From positions 1 to 44,634 of the forward strand of contig NZ_JAVKCQ010000164.1 of NCBI RefSeq assembly GCF_040222615.1: a stretch of DNA of 44,634 nt, in the 5' to 3' direction. The notes under the pieces are model-generated. The model made no database searches and was not told the DNA's origin. It was given only the letters and a program-made list of their open reading frames with translations. Shown one piece after another: positions 33,012 to 41,075 of the stretch. Source of the stretch: Haliea sp040222615 (lineage in GTDB: Bacteria > Pseudomonadota > Gammaproteobacteria > Pseudomonadales > Halieaceae). Positions within the stretch are counted from its first letter, which is position 1; the number at the start of each line of letters is the position of its first letter. Position numbers and translations under genes: made by a program.

Positions 33012-35066
33012 TTGCTGAATCGGCTTGGCGATGGTGTGCTGCAAGCGATTTCCCGGGTGATGGGAACCGTACGTGATGCTCTGGAAAAACTCGTAGAACT
33101 TCCCCGCAATATCAAGCAGGCGCTGCTGCTGGCGCTCGATATGGTGTTTGTCAGCGCCGCCATGTGGGGCGCAGTTGCGTTGCGCTACAGCGACAGCCAC
33201 TTTGCCCCGGGTGCCATCGAGCTCCTGTGCGCTGCCGTGACCATTGTCATCAGCGCAATTATCTTCTTGCGGCTTGGCCTCTATCGGGCGGTAATCCGCT
33301 TCATGGGGCAGCAGGCGATCTGGGCGGTTATTACCGCGGTGACCTACTCGACCCTGATCCTGGCGTCCACCGTGTTTCTGCTGCAGGCAGACGTCCCGCG
33401 TGCCATGCCGTTTTTCTACTGGGTTATCGCTCTCCTGCTGATCGGTGGCACACGCCTCACTGTGCGCGCCTACTACCAGGCGAAGCTGAGATCCCTGTCG
33501 CGCAACGTTATTATCTACGGCGCCGGTGATTCCGGGCGCCAGCTGTTGACTGCGCTGCACCACGGCGACCAGTACCGCGCCGTGGTGTTCGTGGACGACG
33601 ATCCGCGGTTGCAGCACTCGGTAATCAACGGCCTGCAGGTGGCCAGGCCCGAAGAGATCAAGCGCCTCATCGGCGAGCACAACATCACCCAGGTTCTGCT
33701 GGCCATACCCTCTGCGTCATCCGAGCGGCGGCGGGAGATCATCAATTCCCTGGTCGGTCTGCCCGTGCATGTGCGTACGGTGCCCAAGATCAGTGAGCTG
33801 GTGGCCGGTCGTGCCAGCGTCAACCAGATCCAGGATATCGACCTTGATGACCTGCTCGGACGCGACCCCGTGCCGCCCCACCCGGAGCTGATTGACCGCT
33901 GCATCACCGACAAGGTGGTGATGGTAACCGGCGCCGGCGGCTCGATTGGCTCTGAGCTCTGCCGCCAGATTCTGACTTCCGGTCCCCGGGAGCTGGTGTT
34001 GCTGGACAATTCCGAGTACGCGCTCTACAGCGTGGAGCGCGAGCTGCGCGACATCGGGCAGGCCGTGGGCTCCAATGTGGAGATTGTTGCGCTGCTCGGT
34101 TCGGTGCAGGACCAGCGGCGCCTGGAGACTGTTTACCGTACTTTCGCCGTGCAGACGGTCTACCATGCGGCAGCCTACAAACATGTTCCGATGGTGGAGT
34201 ACAACGTCGCGGAGGGCGTGGCCAACAACGTGTTCGGCACCTGGTTCGCCGCCGAGGCCGCACGCAAGGCCGGCGTGGAAACCTTTGTGCTGGTGTCTAC
34301 GGACAAGGCGGTGCGCCCCACCAACATCATGGGGGCTTCCAAGCGTTTTGCGGAGATGGTGCTGCAGGGCCTGGCGCAGCGGGAGACCCGCACCCGTTTC
34401 TGCATGGTCAGGTTTGGCAATGTGCTCGGCTCCTCTGGCTCGGTTGTGCCGCTGTTTCGGGAGCAGATTGAATGCGGCGGCCCGGTGACGGTCACCCATC
34501 CGGAGGTTTCGCGCTACTTCATGACCATACAGGAAGCGGCTCAGCTGGTACTGCAGGCTGGAGCCATGGGTACCGGCGGCGATGTGTTCGTGCTGGACAT
34601 GGGCGAGCCGGTGCGTATCGTTGACCTGGCGCGGCGCATGATCCGCCTGAGTGGGTATGAGATGCAGCACGACAGTCACGCCCATGATCATATACAGATT
34701 GAGTTCATTGGTTTGCGCCCGGGTGAAAAATTGCGTGAGGAGCTGCTGTTGGGCAGTAACGTCACTGGAACCGGCCACCCCATGATCATGCGCGCCGAAG
34801 AGGAGTGCCTGTCCTACGGCCAGATCCACCGCATGCTGACCGAGCTGAAACAGCATTGCGACAGCATGGATTGCGCGGGTATTACCGAAGTGCTCAACGC
34901 GGTGGTCAGCGGTTTCAATAGTCACGAGGTGCGTTACGACCACGTCTGGCGCAAGCAGGGTTTGGCCGGTCGGCCCCTGCTGACCAAGTCCAAGCCGAAA
35001 CCCAAGATCGGCTCGGTCGTTGTCGGTCTCTCCAACGTCCAGGAGCTGTTCCCGGAAAAATCCTGA
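33012..35066 (+). CDS. Membrane-bound UDP-GlcNAc 4,6-dehydratase, WbpM/CapD family
   Basis: Protein of 684 aa. Several N-terminal membrane helices (about 30-140), a CoA-binding-like Rossmann domain with 'VIIYGAGDSGRQLLTAL', then the dehydratase domain: 'VMVTGAGGSIGSELCRQI' (about 305-322), 'YHAAAYKHVPMVEYN', and 'STDKAVRPTNIMGASKRFAE' with the WbpM/FlaA1 type Met in place of the usual SDR Tyr. It should make UDP-4-keto-6-deoxy-GlcNAc. TTG 33012 has GGGAGG just upstream; an ATG at 33060 is in frame and would also give a normal family N-terminus, but has no ribosome site. Confidence 0.9.
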   Translation: MLNRLGDGVLQAISRVMGTVRDALEKLVELPRNIKQALLLALDMVFVSAAMWGAVALRYSDSHFAPGAIELLCAAVTIVISAIIFLRLGLYRAVIRFMGQQAIWAVITAVTYSTLILASTVFLLQADVPRAMPFFYWVIALLLIGGTRLTVRAYYQAKLRSLSRNVIIYGAGDSGRQLLTALHHGDQYRAVVFVDDDPRLQHSVINGLQVARPEEIKRLIGEHNITQVLLAIPSASSERRREIINSLVGLPVHVRTVPKISELVAGRASVNQIQDIDLDDLLGRDPVPPHPELIDRCITDKVVMVTGAGGSIGSELCRQILTSGPRELVLLDNSEYALYSVERELRDIGQAVGSNVEIVALLGSVQDQRRLETVYRTFAVQTVYHAAAYKHVPMVEYNVAEGVANNVFGTWFAAEAARKAGVETFVLVSTDKAVRPTNIMGASKRFAEMVLQGLAQRETRTRFCMVRFGNVLGSSGSVVPLFREQIECGGPVTVTHPEVSRYFMTIQEAAQLVLQAGAMGTGGDVFVLDMGEPVRIVDLARRMIRLSGYEMQHDSHAHDHIQIEFIGLRPGEKLREELLLGSNVTGTGHPMIMRAEEECLSYGQIHRMLTELKQHCDSMDCAGITEVLNAVVSGFNSHEVRYDHVWRKQGLAGRPLLTKSKPKPKIGSVVVGLSNVQELFPEKS

Positions 35067-35088
35067 GGTTCTCTACTAAGGTTATCGA

Positions 35089-36048
35089 ATGCAACACTAC
35101 GACGTCTTCAACGGCGACGCCGACGGAATCTGCGCGCTGGTGCAGTTGCGTCGGGCCCAGCCCCGCGATGCGGTGCTGGTGACCGGGGTCAAACGGGATA
35201 TTTCCCTGCTGCGGCAGGTGAAAGCCGGGCAGGGCTCTCAGGTCACGGTGCTGGATGTGTCCCTGGACAAGAATCGGAGCGATCTGGAGCGCCTGCTTGA
35301 GGCGGGTGCGGATGTGTTCTACTGCGACCACCACTTTGCCGGTGAGATTCCCCGGGACGCGCGACTGAAAACCCTGATCAATCCCGCCCCGGATGTCTGT
35401 ACCAGCCTGCTGGTTAACGGCCATCTCCACGGTGCTTTCCCGGCCTGGGCCGCGGCGGGTGCCTTTGGCGACAACCTTCGGGACAGCGCGCTGCGCCTGG
35501 CGCGGCCGCTGGGGCTCGGCGAAACGCAGTTGCTGCAGCTGGAGCAGCTGGGTATTTACATCAACTATAACGGCTACGGGCCATCCCTCGAGGATTTGCA
35601 TTTTGCACCGGCGGACCTCTATCGCCTGCTGAGCCAGTTTGACGACCCGTTTGCGTTCATGGCCGAAGGGCGGGCACACTTCGAGCGTCTTGAGACTGGC
35701 TACCGGGAGGATATGGCAGCGGCGGCTGCTCTCGCGCCCGAGTACCGGGACGCAGCAGCGGCGGTGTACCTGCTGCCTGATGCCGCCTGGGCGCGGCGGG
35801 TGAGTGGCGTGTTCGGCAACGACCTGGCCAACAGCGATCCGGTCCGTGCCCATGCGGTAGTGACCCTCCGGCAGGATGGCAACTATCTCGTCAGCGTGCG
35901 CGCACCACTCAACAACAAGTCCGGTGCGGATGTCCTGTGTCGGGAGTTTCCCACGGGCGGAGGTCGCGCCGCGGCCGCGGGAATCAATGAACTGCCAGCG
36001 AATCAGCTGCCGCAGTTCATCGCCCGCATTGCGGCATTCTATGCCTGA
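35089..36048 (+). CDS. DHH-family phosphoesterase
   Basis: Protein of 319 aa. DHH superfamily marks: 'FNGDADGICALVQL' (Asp10, Asp12), 'VTVLDVSLDKN', the signature 'YCDHHFAG' (Asp80-His81-His82), 'AAAGAFGDNLRDSA' and a C-terminal DHHA1 substrate loop 'TGGGRAAAAGIN'. Relatives include RecJ and nanoRNase/pAp phosphatases, but this subgroup has no assigned substrate. The intact metal ligands suggest a working enzyme on a short nucleic acid or nucleotide. ATG 35089, 22 bases after the WbpM-like gene, so it may be co-transcribed; no clear link to glycan synthesis is known. Confidence 0.85.
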   Translation: MQHYDVFNGDADGICALVQLRRAQPRDAVLVTGVKRDISLLRQVKAGQGSQVTVLDVSLDKNRSDLERLLEAGADVFYCDHHFAGEIPRDARLKTLINPAPDVCTSLLVNGHLHGAFPAWAAAGAFGDNLRDSALRLARPLGLGETQLLQLEQLGIYINYNGYGPSLEDLHFAPADLYRLLSQFDDPFAFMAEGRAHFERLETGYREDMAAAAALAPEYRDAAAAVYLLPDAAWARRVSGVFGNDLANSDPVRAHAVVTLRQDGNYLVSVRAPLNNKSGADVLCREFPTGGGRAAAAGINELPANQLPQFIARIAAFYA

Positions 36049-36094
36049 CCGGTAGCCGGGTCAGAGGGTTCAGCCTGTTTTCGGGGGGAACACC

Positions 36095-36970
36095 ATGGAC
36101 TGGGATGATATGAAAGTCCTGCTGGCGCTGGCGCGGCGTGGTTCCGCGCGAGGCGCTGCCCAGGAGCTCAAGGTCAGTAATTCCACGATTACCCGCCGCC
36201 TCGACGAGCTGGAGCGTGCGCTTCGAGCACAGCTGTTTGATCGGACACCCGATGGTTACCGGATGACGGCAGCGGCGGAAGCCCTGTTGCCGACGGCGGA
36301 GCATATCGAGGAATTGGCGCTGGCCGCTGAGCGCCGGATCACCGGGGCCGATCAGGACCTGGAAGGCAGCATCCGCCTGACCATGCCGGACCGGGTGGAA
36401 TTCCTCATGGCGCGGCTGGCCCGATTCGCGGAAGAGTACCCCGGGATAGAGCTGGAGCTGGTGCCAGGCGGCATCCCGCTGGACCTGAGCCGGCGGGAGG
36501 CCGATATCGCTATCCGCGTAATGCCGGCGGCCAGCAAGCCGCCAGACTACCTTATTGGCCGCCTGCTCTGCCCGCTCAGTGCCTCGACCTATGTCCATCG
36601 CGATCTGCTGCGCACGGACGACCCCGGTGATGTTTCCCACCTGTCCTGGGTCGGTCGTTATCCGGCGGGGCAGCGCGAGACCTGGCTGCAGCAGACCCAG
36701 CACCCGGATCTCCCCGTGCGCCACTCGATCAGCGACCTCAGTCTGATGCAAATGGCGGCCAGGTGTCGTATGGGCCTGGTGTTCATGCCGTGTTTTCTGG
36801 CCTACGGCCAGCGGGACCTGGTTAAAGTGCCGGGAGCCTCCACAGTGCACAGTACCAACATCTGGGTGCTCACCCACCGCGACCTGCGTTTGAGCGCCCG
36901 TTTGCGCCGGTTGCGCGAGGTGATCGCCGAAGAGTTCGCCAAGGTGGCCCCGCAGCTGGATACGCGCTGA
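36095..36970 (+). CDS. LysR-family transcriptional regulator
   Basis: Protein of 291 aa. N-terminal winged helix 'VLLALARRGSARGAAQELKV' then 'SNSTITRRLDELERAL', and a C-terminal periplasmic-binding-like effector domain ('IRLTMPDRVEFLMARL' onward, 'GLVFMPCFLAYGQRDL'). ATG 36095 has GGGGGGAA upstream. It is not divergent to a metabolic gene as is common for LysR regulators: the DHH gene lies upstream on the same strand and a DUF502 gene converges from the other side, so its target cannot be guessed. Confidence 0.9.
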   Translation: MDWDDMKVLLALARRGSARGAAQELKVSNSTITRRLDELERALRAQLFDRTPDGYRMTAAAEALLPTAEHIEELALAAERRITGADQDLEGSIRLTMPDRVEFLMARLARFAEEYPGIELELVPGGIPLDLSRREADIAIRVMPAASKPPDYLIGRLLCPLSASTYVHRDLLRTDDPGDVSHLSWVGRYPAGQRETWLQQTQHPDLPVRHSISDLSLMQMAARCRMGLVFMPCFLAYGQRDLVKVPGASTVHSTNIWVLTHRDLRLSARLRRLREVIAEEFAKVAPQLDTR

Positions 36971-36982
36971 ACGTCGGCAGGT

Positions 36983-37573
36983 TCAATCACTGCCTGGACT
37001 CTGGATACCCCCTGTCACAGCGATACGCATGGCTTCCTCAACGCTGATATCCAGGCGCTGCAAATTCTCCGCAGGGAGATAGACGGTGTAGCCACCCAGC
37101 TGGTAGCTCATCGGCAGATACACGCCGACGATGTTTTCTCCATGTGCGCCCCGCAATTTCCCCGGCGGAAACCGGGCGGTCACGAACCCTATCAGGCGCA
37201 TGTTCTCCTGCAATTCCACCAGCACCACCGAGTCCGCCTGCTTTTTGTCCACGATGCTGAAGGCGCGCAATACATCCTGGATGGCCCCGTGCACGGACTT
37301 CACCAGCGGGATGCTGCTGAGCAACGTATCGCCGAGCCGGAGCAGATGGCGGATTGCGTAGGCATTGACCAGCAGGCCAACCAGTGCCAACAGCATCAGC
37401 GCTGACAGCAATCCCAGGCCCGTGAAATACCAGTCCCGAGGCAGCAGCGTACGCAGGGCAGTCCCCGCGATACTCTCCATGGTCAGCAGCAGCCAGTAGA
37501 TCAGGTACACAGTCAGGCCCACCGGTAGAACTGCCACCAGTCCCTGCAAGGTAAGTGAAGCCAGGCGTTTCAT
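36983..37573 (-). CDS. DUF502 family membrane protein
   Basis: Protein of 196 aa with two membrane helices ('GLVAVLPVGLTVYLIYWLL' about 10-30 and 'LLSALMLLALVGLLVNAY' about 53-72) and a soluble domain containing 'SIPLVKSVHGAIQDVLRAF', 'VVLVELQENMRLIGFVT' and 'VGVYLPMSYQLGGYTVYLP'. This is DUF502, found widely in bacteria and plants (COV-like) without a defined bacterial function. ATG 37573 has AGGA upstream; a frame extension to 37621 lacks support. It converges with the LysR gene across 12 bases. Confidence 0.87.
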   Translation of the reverse strand: MKRLASLTLQGLVAVLPVGLTVYLIYWLLLTMESIAGTALRTLLPRDWYFTGLGLLSALMLLALVGLLVNAYAIRHLLRLGDTLLSSIPLVKSVHGAIQDVLRAFSIVDKKQADSVVLVELQENMRLIGFVTARFPPGKLRGAHGENIVGVYLPMSYQLGGYTVYLPAENLQRLDISVEEAMRIAVTGGIQSPGSD

Positions 37574-37748
37574 GGTCTGTTCCTGCACGCGAATGAAGCT
37601 GGCAGTGTACAACACAACCATGCCTGCGGCGGCAGCCGGTGACTCGCCATCCTGCCCAAAAATGCAGCGCTATAGAGCAATATCGGGCAGTTCCGCTAAA
37701 AATGGGTAGGTGTAAGATAGGTCCCATAACCCTGAAGGAGGGAATTTT

Positions 37749-38078
37749 ATGAAAACGTTGACAGCAATGATTATGGGTATGGTTCTGGCTTCTACTTCTT
37801 TGGCGTCCCTGGCGGCGCGGGATGACAGCCGCGGTCTCGTGTTGTGCAAGGCCGGTATTGAGGCGGCTCTGGGAGACAGTGCGCGCAGCAAGCTGATCGG
37901 AATCAAGCGTCGCAAAGGCCCCGATGAGATGCGTATTATGGTGGTGCCCGCGGAGGGCGAGAGGCTGGTCGTCAGCTGCCTGGTGGAGGGCGATGCGGTG
38001 CGCTTCCAGGATCGGAATGGCCTCGCCCTGCACCTGGGCGGCTTTGAGGGAATCGACACGGTGATGCTGAATCACTGA
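37749..38078 (+). CDS. Small secreted protein of unknown function
   Basis: Protein of 109 aa that I do not recognise. It has a clear signal peptide (residues 1 to about 22, 'MVLASTSLASLA'), leaving a mature part of roughly 87 residues. That part has two cysteines (33 and 77) that could form a disulfide and a beta-rich appearance ('MRIMVVPAEGERLVVSCLVE'). A strong ribosome site (GGAGG at 37737-37741, 7 bases before ATG) and a terminator right after it indicate a real, separately transcribed gene. Upstream 37574-37748 is a divergent intergenic region with no clear promoter boxes. Confidence 0.75.
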   Translation: MKTLTAMIMGMVLASTSLASLAARDDSRGLVLCKAGIEAALGDSARSKLIGIKRRKGPDEMRIMVVPAEGERLVVSCLVEGDAVRFQDRNGLALHLGGFEGIDTVMLNH

Positions 38079-38110
38079 AGCCGGTCTGGATACGGGCATG
38101 ACCCGCTGCA

Positions 38111-38135
38111 GCCGCCCCCCGAGGGCGGCTTTTTT
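38111..38135 (+). terminator. Rho-independent terminator after small secreted protein
   Basis: GCCGCCC (38111-38117) pairs with GGGCGGC (38123-38129) around a 5-nt loop, followed by six T. It lies between two convergent genes (stops at 38078 and 38145) and acts for the plus strand. Confidence 0.9.
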
Positions 38136-38144
38136 GTCGCCGGT

Positions 38145-40826
38145 TCAGCTTCGCTGCTGCAGTAACTCCCGGAACTCCACTTCCGGCATGGCCCTGGCCA
38201 CCAGGTACCCCTGGATCGCGTCGCAGCCGTTGTGGCGCAGAAAGTCGCTTTGGGGTTGGGTCTCCACCCCTTCGGCAATTGTTTTCATGCCCAGGTTGGC
38301 GGCGAGTTCCAGCATGGCGTGGACAATCTGGTTGCCTTTGTCCGAGCAGCCGATATCGTCGACAAAGTGTTTGTCGATCTTGAGTACGTCGATGGGCATG
38401 CTGGTCAGGTAGGCAAAGCTGCAGAAGCCGGTTCCGAAGTCGTCCAGCGCAATTTGCAGGCCCATGGCATGCAACTCATCAAGGGTTTGGACCACTTCCT
38501 GGGGGTGGGCCATGAGGGCTGACTCGGTAATCTCGAGACCGATATCGGCGGTGTCCAGTTCGTATTTGTGCAACATGTTCCGCGTCAGGGTGACCAGGTT
38601 CTGGTCCTGGAACTGGCGGGCTGCGACATTGATGCAGACAGGGATGGTGGCCAGTCCATCGTCGCGCCAGTTTCTTATCTGACGACCGACCGCGTCGATG
38701 ACCCACGCCCCTATGTCGTTGATCAGCCCGGAGCTTTCGGCCAGGGGGATGAAGCGCGCAGGCGGTATCAGGCCGATATCCGGTTGTTCCCAGCGCACCA
38801 GCGCTTCCGCGCCGATAATGCGGCCACTCTCCATGCAAAATTGTGGCTGGTAGTGCAGCAGCAGCTGGTTCCGCTGGATGCCGAGGCGCAGCCGGGTGAT
38901 CGTATCCATGCGCTCCACCGCGGAAATCCCGAGGTCCTCGGTGAAGAAGCAGAACCGGCTGTTGCCCAGGCTCTTGGCCCGGTACATTGCCGTGTCTGCA
39001 CTGCGCAGGAGTTCCTCCCAGGTCTCGCCGTTTTCGGGAAACACGCTGATTCCGATGCAGCACTCGGGAAAGAACTCGCGGCCGTTGGAGAGAGTGTAAG
39101 GGCTGGTGATCGAGGCGATGAGGTCATTGGCTTTTTGCGCAACTGCCTCGGTGGATTCCATATCTTCCATCAGGCAAACGAACTCGTCACCGCCAAGCCG
39201 CGCCAGGGTGTCTGACTTGCGCACACCAAGCTGCAGTCGCTGCGCCACCTCCACCAGAACTTCATCACCGATGACGTGGCCATAGCTGTCATTGACGGTC
39301 TTGAAGTCGTCGAGATCCAGAAACAACACGGCCAGCTGTTGCTGATTGCGACGAGCGCGCTCAATGGCGTGCTCCAGACGCGAGATCAGCAGTAGTCGGT
39401 TGGGAAGGTTGGTCAAAGCATCGTAGTGTGCCAGGTGCACCAGGTCCTCCCTGAAGCGTTTTTCCTGGCTGACATCGCGACAAATCAGCACCCGCTTGTG
39501 ACCATCCGACACCGTGCTGGGAACCACGCTGGCGGTGACTGCCAGTGGGATCTCGTACCCAGCGGGGTGATGAAAAGCAATCTCCCCGTGCCACTGCCCC
39601 TGTTTGTCCAGCATGTCCATAACATTGCGAAAACCGGTATTGACACCGTCGCCGTCCAGCGCATCGATCATCTGCCCGTGCAGGTCCTGCTCGCGCCGAC
39701 CGCATATTTCCGCGAAAGCATCATTGCAGGACAGTATGTTGTGATCCTGGTCGACGATAAGCACGCCTTCCGACAGCCCGGCGATCGCGGCGGCATGGAG
39801 ATCGCGGCGCTCCTGCTCCTGCCGCGACTCGGTAATATCCACCCAGCAACCGACAATATGGACTGCACCCTGTTCTCCGGCCGGGAGCGCCAGGTAGCGT
39901 GACGTGTTGCGGATCCAGCGCAGCTGGCCACTGCCATCAGCCACCCGCAGCACATTGGATACCTCGCTCCGGCTTCCGTCCCGCAGCTGCGCCAGCAGTT
40001 CACGGGCGACAGGCAGGTCATCCGGGTGGATATTCTCCTGCCACCAGTTGCTGCCGACAATCGCATTTGCCTCCACCTGCAGGATGCGCTGCACATTCTC
40101 GCTCACCCAGGCCACGCGATGGCGGTCGCCCTCGACCTCTATCGTGTAGGTAATGGTGGGACTGGCGGCAAGGGTCAATTGCAGCCGATGCTCCAGAGAC
40201 CTGCCATACTCCCGGGCCTCCTGCAGCCCGGTTATATCGGTCAGGGTGCCTTCGTAGCCACAGTAGATTCCCTGTTGGTAGCGGGGAAGCGCACTGTCCA
40301 CGAGCCAGCGGGTGGTATGTTCGCCGCGCTTTTGCACGGGGTACTGGGCGAGAAAACGGGTCTTCTCCGCCAGGGCGGTACGCCACCTGTGGTGTATATC
40401 CTCGCGGTATTGGGCCGAGGGCAGTTGCCGGAAATACCGGTCGCCGCGGTCGTCGCCGCGGCGCAGTCCGGCAAGTTGCTCGGCTGCCTGGTTGGCGTAC
40501 TGCAGCTGACCCTCCGGGTCGGTCTCATAGATTCCAACCTCCAGTCTTGCCAGTCGCTGCAGATGGTCCAGCTGGACCTGATTCAGTGCGGTCTGGATAG
40601 CGGCCTGGCGTTCCAGTGCGCGGCGGACAAGCAGGCTCAGCAGCAGGCTGGTGAGGAGGACGAAGAGCCAACCCTTCCAGGTTTGCAACGCCGAGATACC
40701 CGTTGCGGTAGCGTTGGGAGCGAGGAGCAGCAGCACACGATCAGACAGCAGGATCCATACAGCTCCTACTGTGAAGTAGGTCAGGGTAAGCCTCGACGTC
40801 GCCCTGCGGACCTGGTCCGGGCTCAT
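38145..40826 (-). CDS. Membrane PAS-GGDEF-EAL cyclic-di-GMP signalling protein
   Basis: Protein of 893 aa. Two N-terminal membrane helices ('LTYFTVGAVWILLSD', 'GWLFVLLTSLLLSLLV') are followed by three PAS-type sensor regions (about 95-205, 215-330, 345-455), GGDEF and EAL. The GGDEF motif is intact at 545-549 ('ARLGGDEFVCLME'). The EAL domain keeps Glu674 ('GAEALVRW'), Asn in 'CINVAARQF', Glu in 'LEITESALM', 'ALDDFGTGF', Lys in 'VLKIDKHFV' and 'TIAEGVET'. So both synthesis and breakdown of c-di-GMP look possible. ATG 40826 is chosen because it gives the usual short cytoplasmic N-terminus before the first helix; the open frame runs to 41033, through a pair of hairpins. Confidence 0.92.
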   Translation of the reverse strand: MSPDQVRRATSRLTLTYFTVGAVWILLSDRVLLLLAPNATATGISALQTWKGWLFVLLTSLLLSLLVRRALERQAAIQTALNQVQLDHLQRLARLEVGIYETDPEGQLQYANQAAEQLAGLRRGDDRGDRYFRQLPSAQYREDIHHRWRTALAEKTRFLAQYPVQKRGEHTTRWLVDSALPRYQQGIYCGYEGTLTDITGLQEAREYGRSLEHRLQLTLAASPTITYTIEVEGDRHRVAWVSENVQRILQVEANAIVGSNWWQENIHPDDLPVARELLAQLRDGSRSEVSNVLRVADGSGQLRWIRNTSRYLALPAGEQGAVHIVGCWVDITESRQEQERRDLHAAAIAGLSEGVLIVDQDHNILSCNDAFAEICGRREQDLHGQMIDALDGDGVNTGFRNVMDMLDKQGQWHGEIAFHHPAGYEIPLAVTASVVPSTVSDGHKRVLICRDVSQEKRFREDLVHLAHYDALTNLPNRLLLISRLEHAIERARRNQQQLAVLFLDLDDFKTVNDSYGHVIGDEVLVEVAQRLQLGVRKSDTLARLGGDEFVCLMEDMESTEAVAQKANDLIASITSPYTLSNGREFFPECCIGISVFPENGETWEELLRSADTAMYRAKSLGNSRFCFFTEDLGISAVERMDTITRLRLGIQRNQLLLHYQPQFCMESGRIIGAEALVRWEQPDIGLIPPARFIPLAESSGLINDIGAWVIDAVGRQIRNWRDDGLATIPVCINVAARQFQDQNLVTLTRNMLHKYELDTADIGLEITESALMAHPQEVVQTLDELHAMGLQIALDDFGTGFCSFAYLTSMPIDVLKIDKHFVDDIGCSDKGNQIVHAMLELAANLGMKTIAEGVETQPQSDFLRHNGCDAIQGYLVARAMPEVEFRELLQQRS

Positions 40827-40993
40827 GCCGTGTCGGGAGCCTGGTCTGCGATGACAGCGGAATCGCCGCCCATATTGCACGATCGCACCTGATTGTCCCC
40901 CTTGCCGCCGGGTCACTTTCGCCTGCCCCGGAGAATATTCATATGGGTCTAGCGTATTACAGCGAGGCGGAAATGACCATGATGGAATCTCTG

Positions 40994-41041
40994 CGCGGGA
41001 AGTGAGCATGCTGCTTCCCGCGTCCGGGACCATCGTCCCGG
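40994..41041. repeat. Two tandem strong hairpins between truC and GGDEF/EAL gene
   Basis: CGCGGGAAG (40994-41002) pairs with CTTCCCGCG (41014-41022) around an 11-nt loop that is itself self-complementary. One base further on, CCGGGAC (41024-41030) pairs with GTCCCGG (41035-41041) around CATC. Neither is followed by a T-run on the minus strand, so they are not canonical terminators. They might be a REP-like extragenic element or a 3'-end stabiliser of the truC message. Confidence 0.55.
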
Positions 41042-41075
41042 TCGATGCGCGCGCAAGGGGCGTCGGACAAAACGG

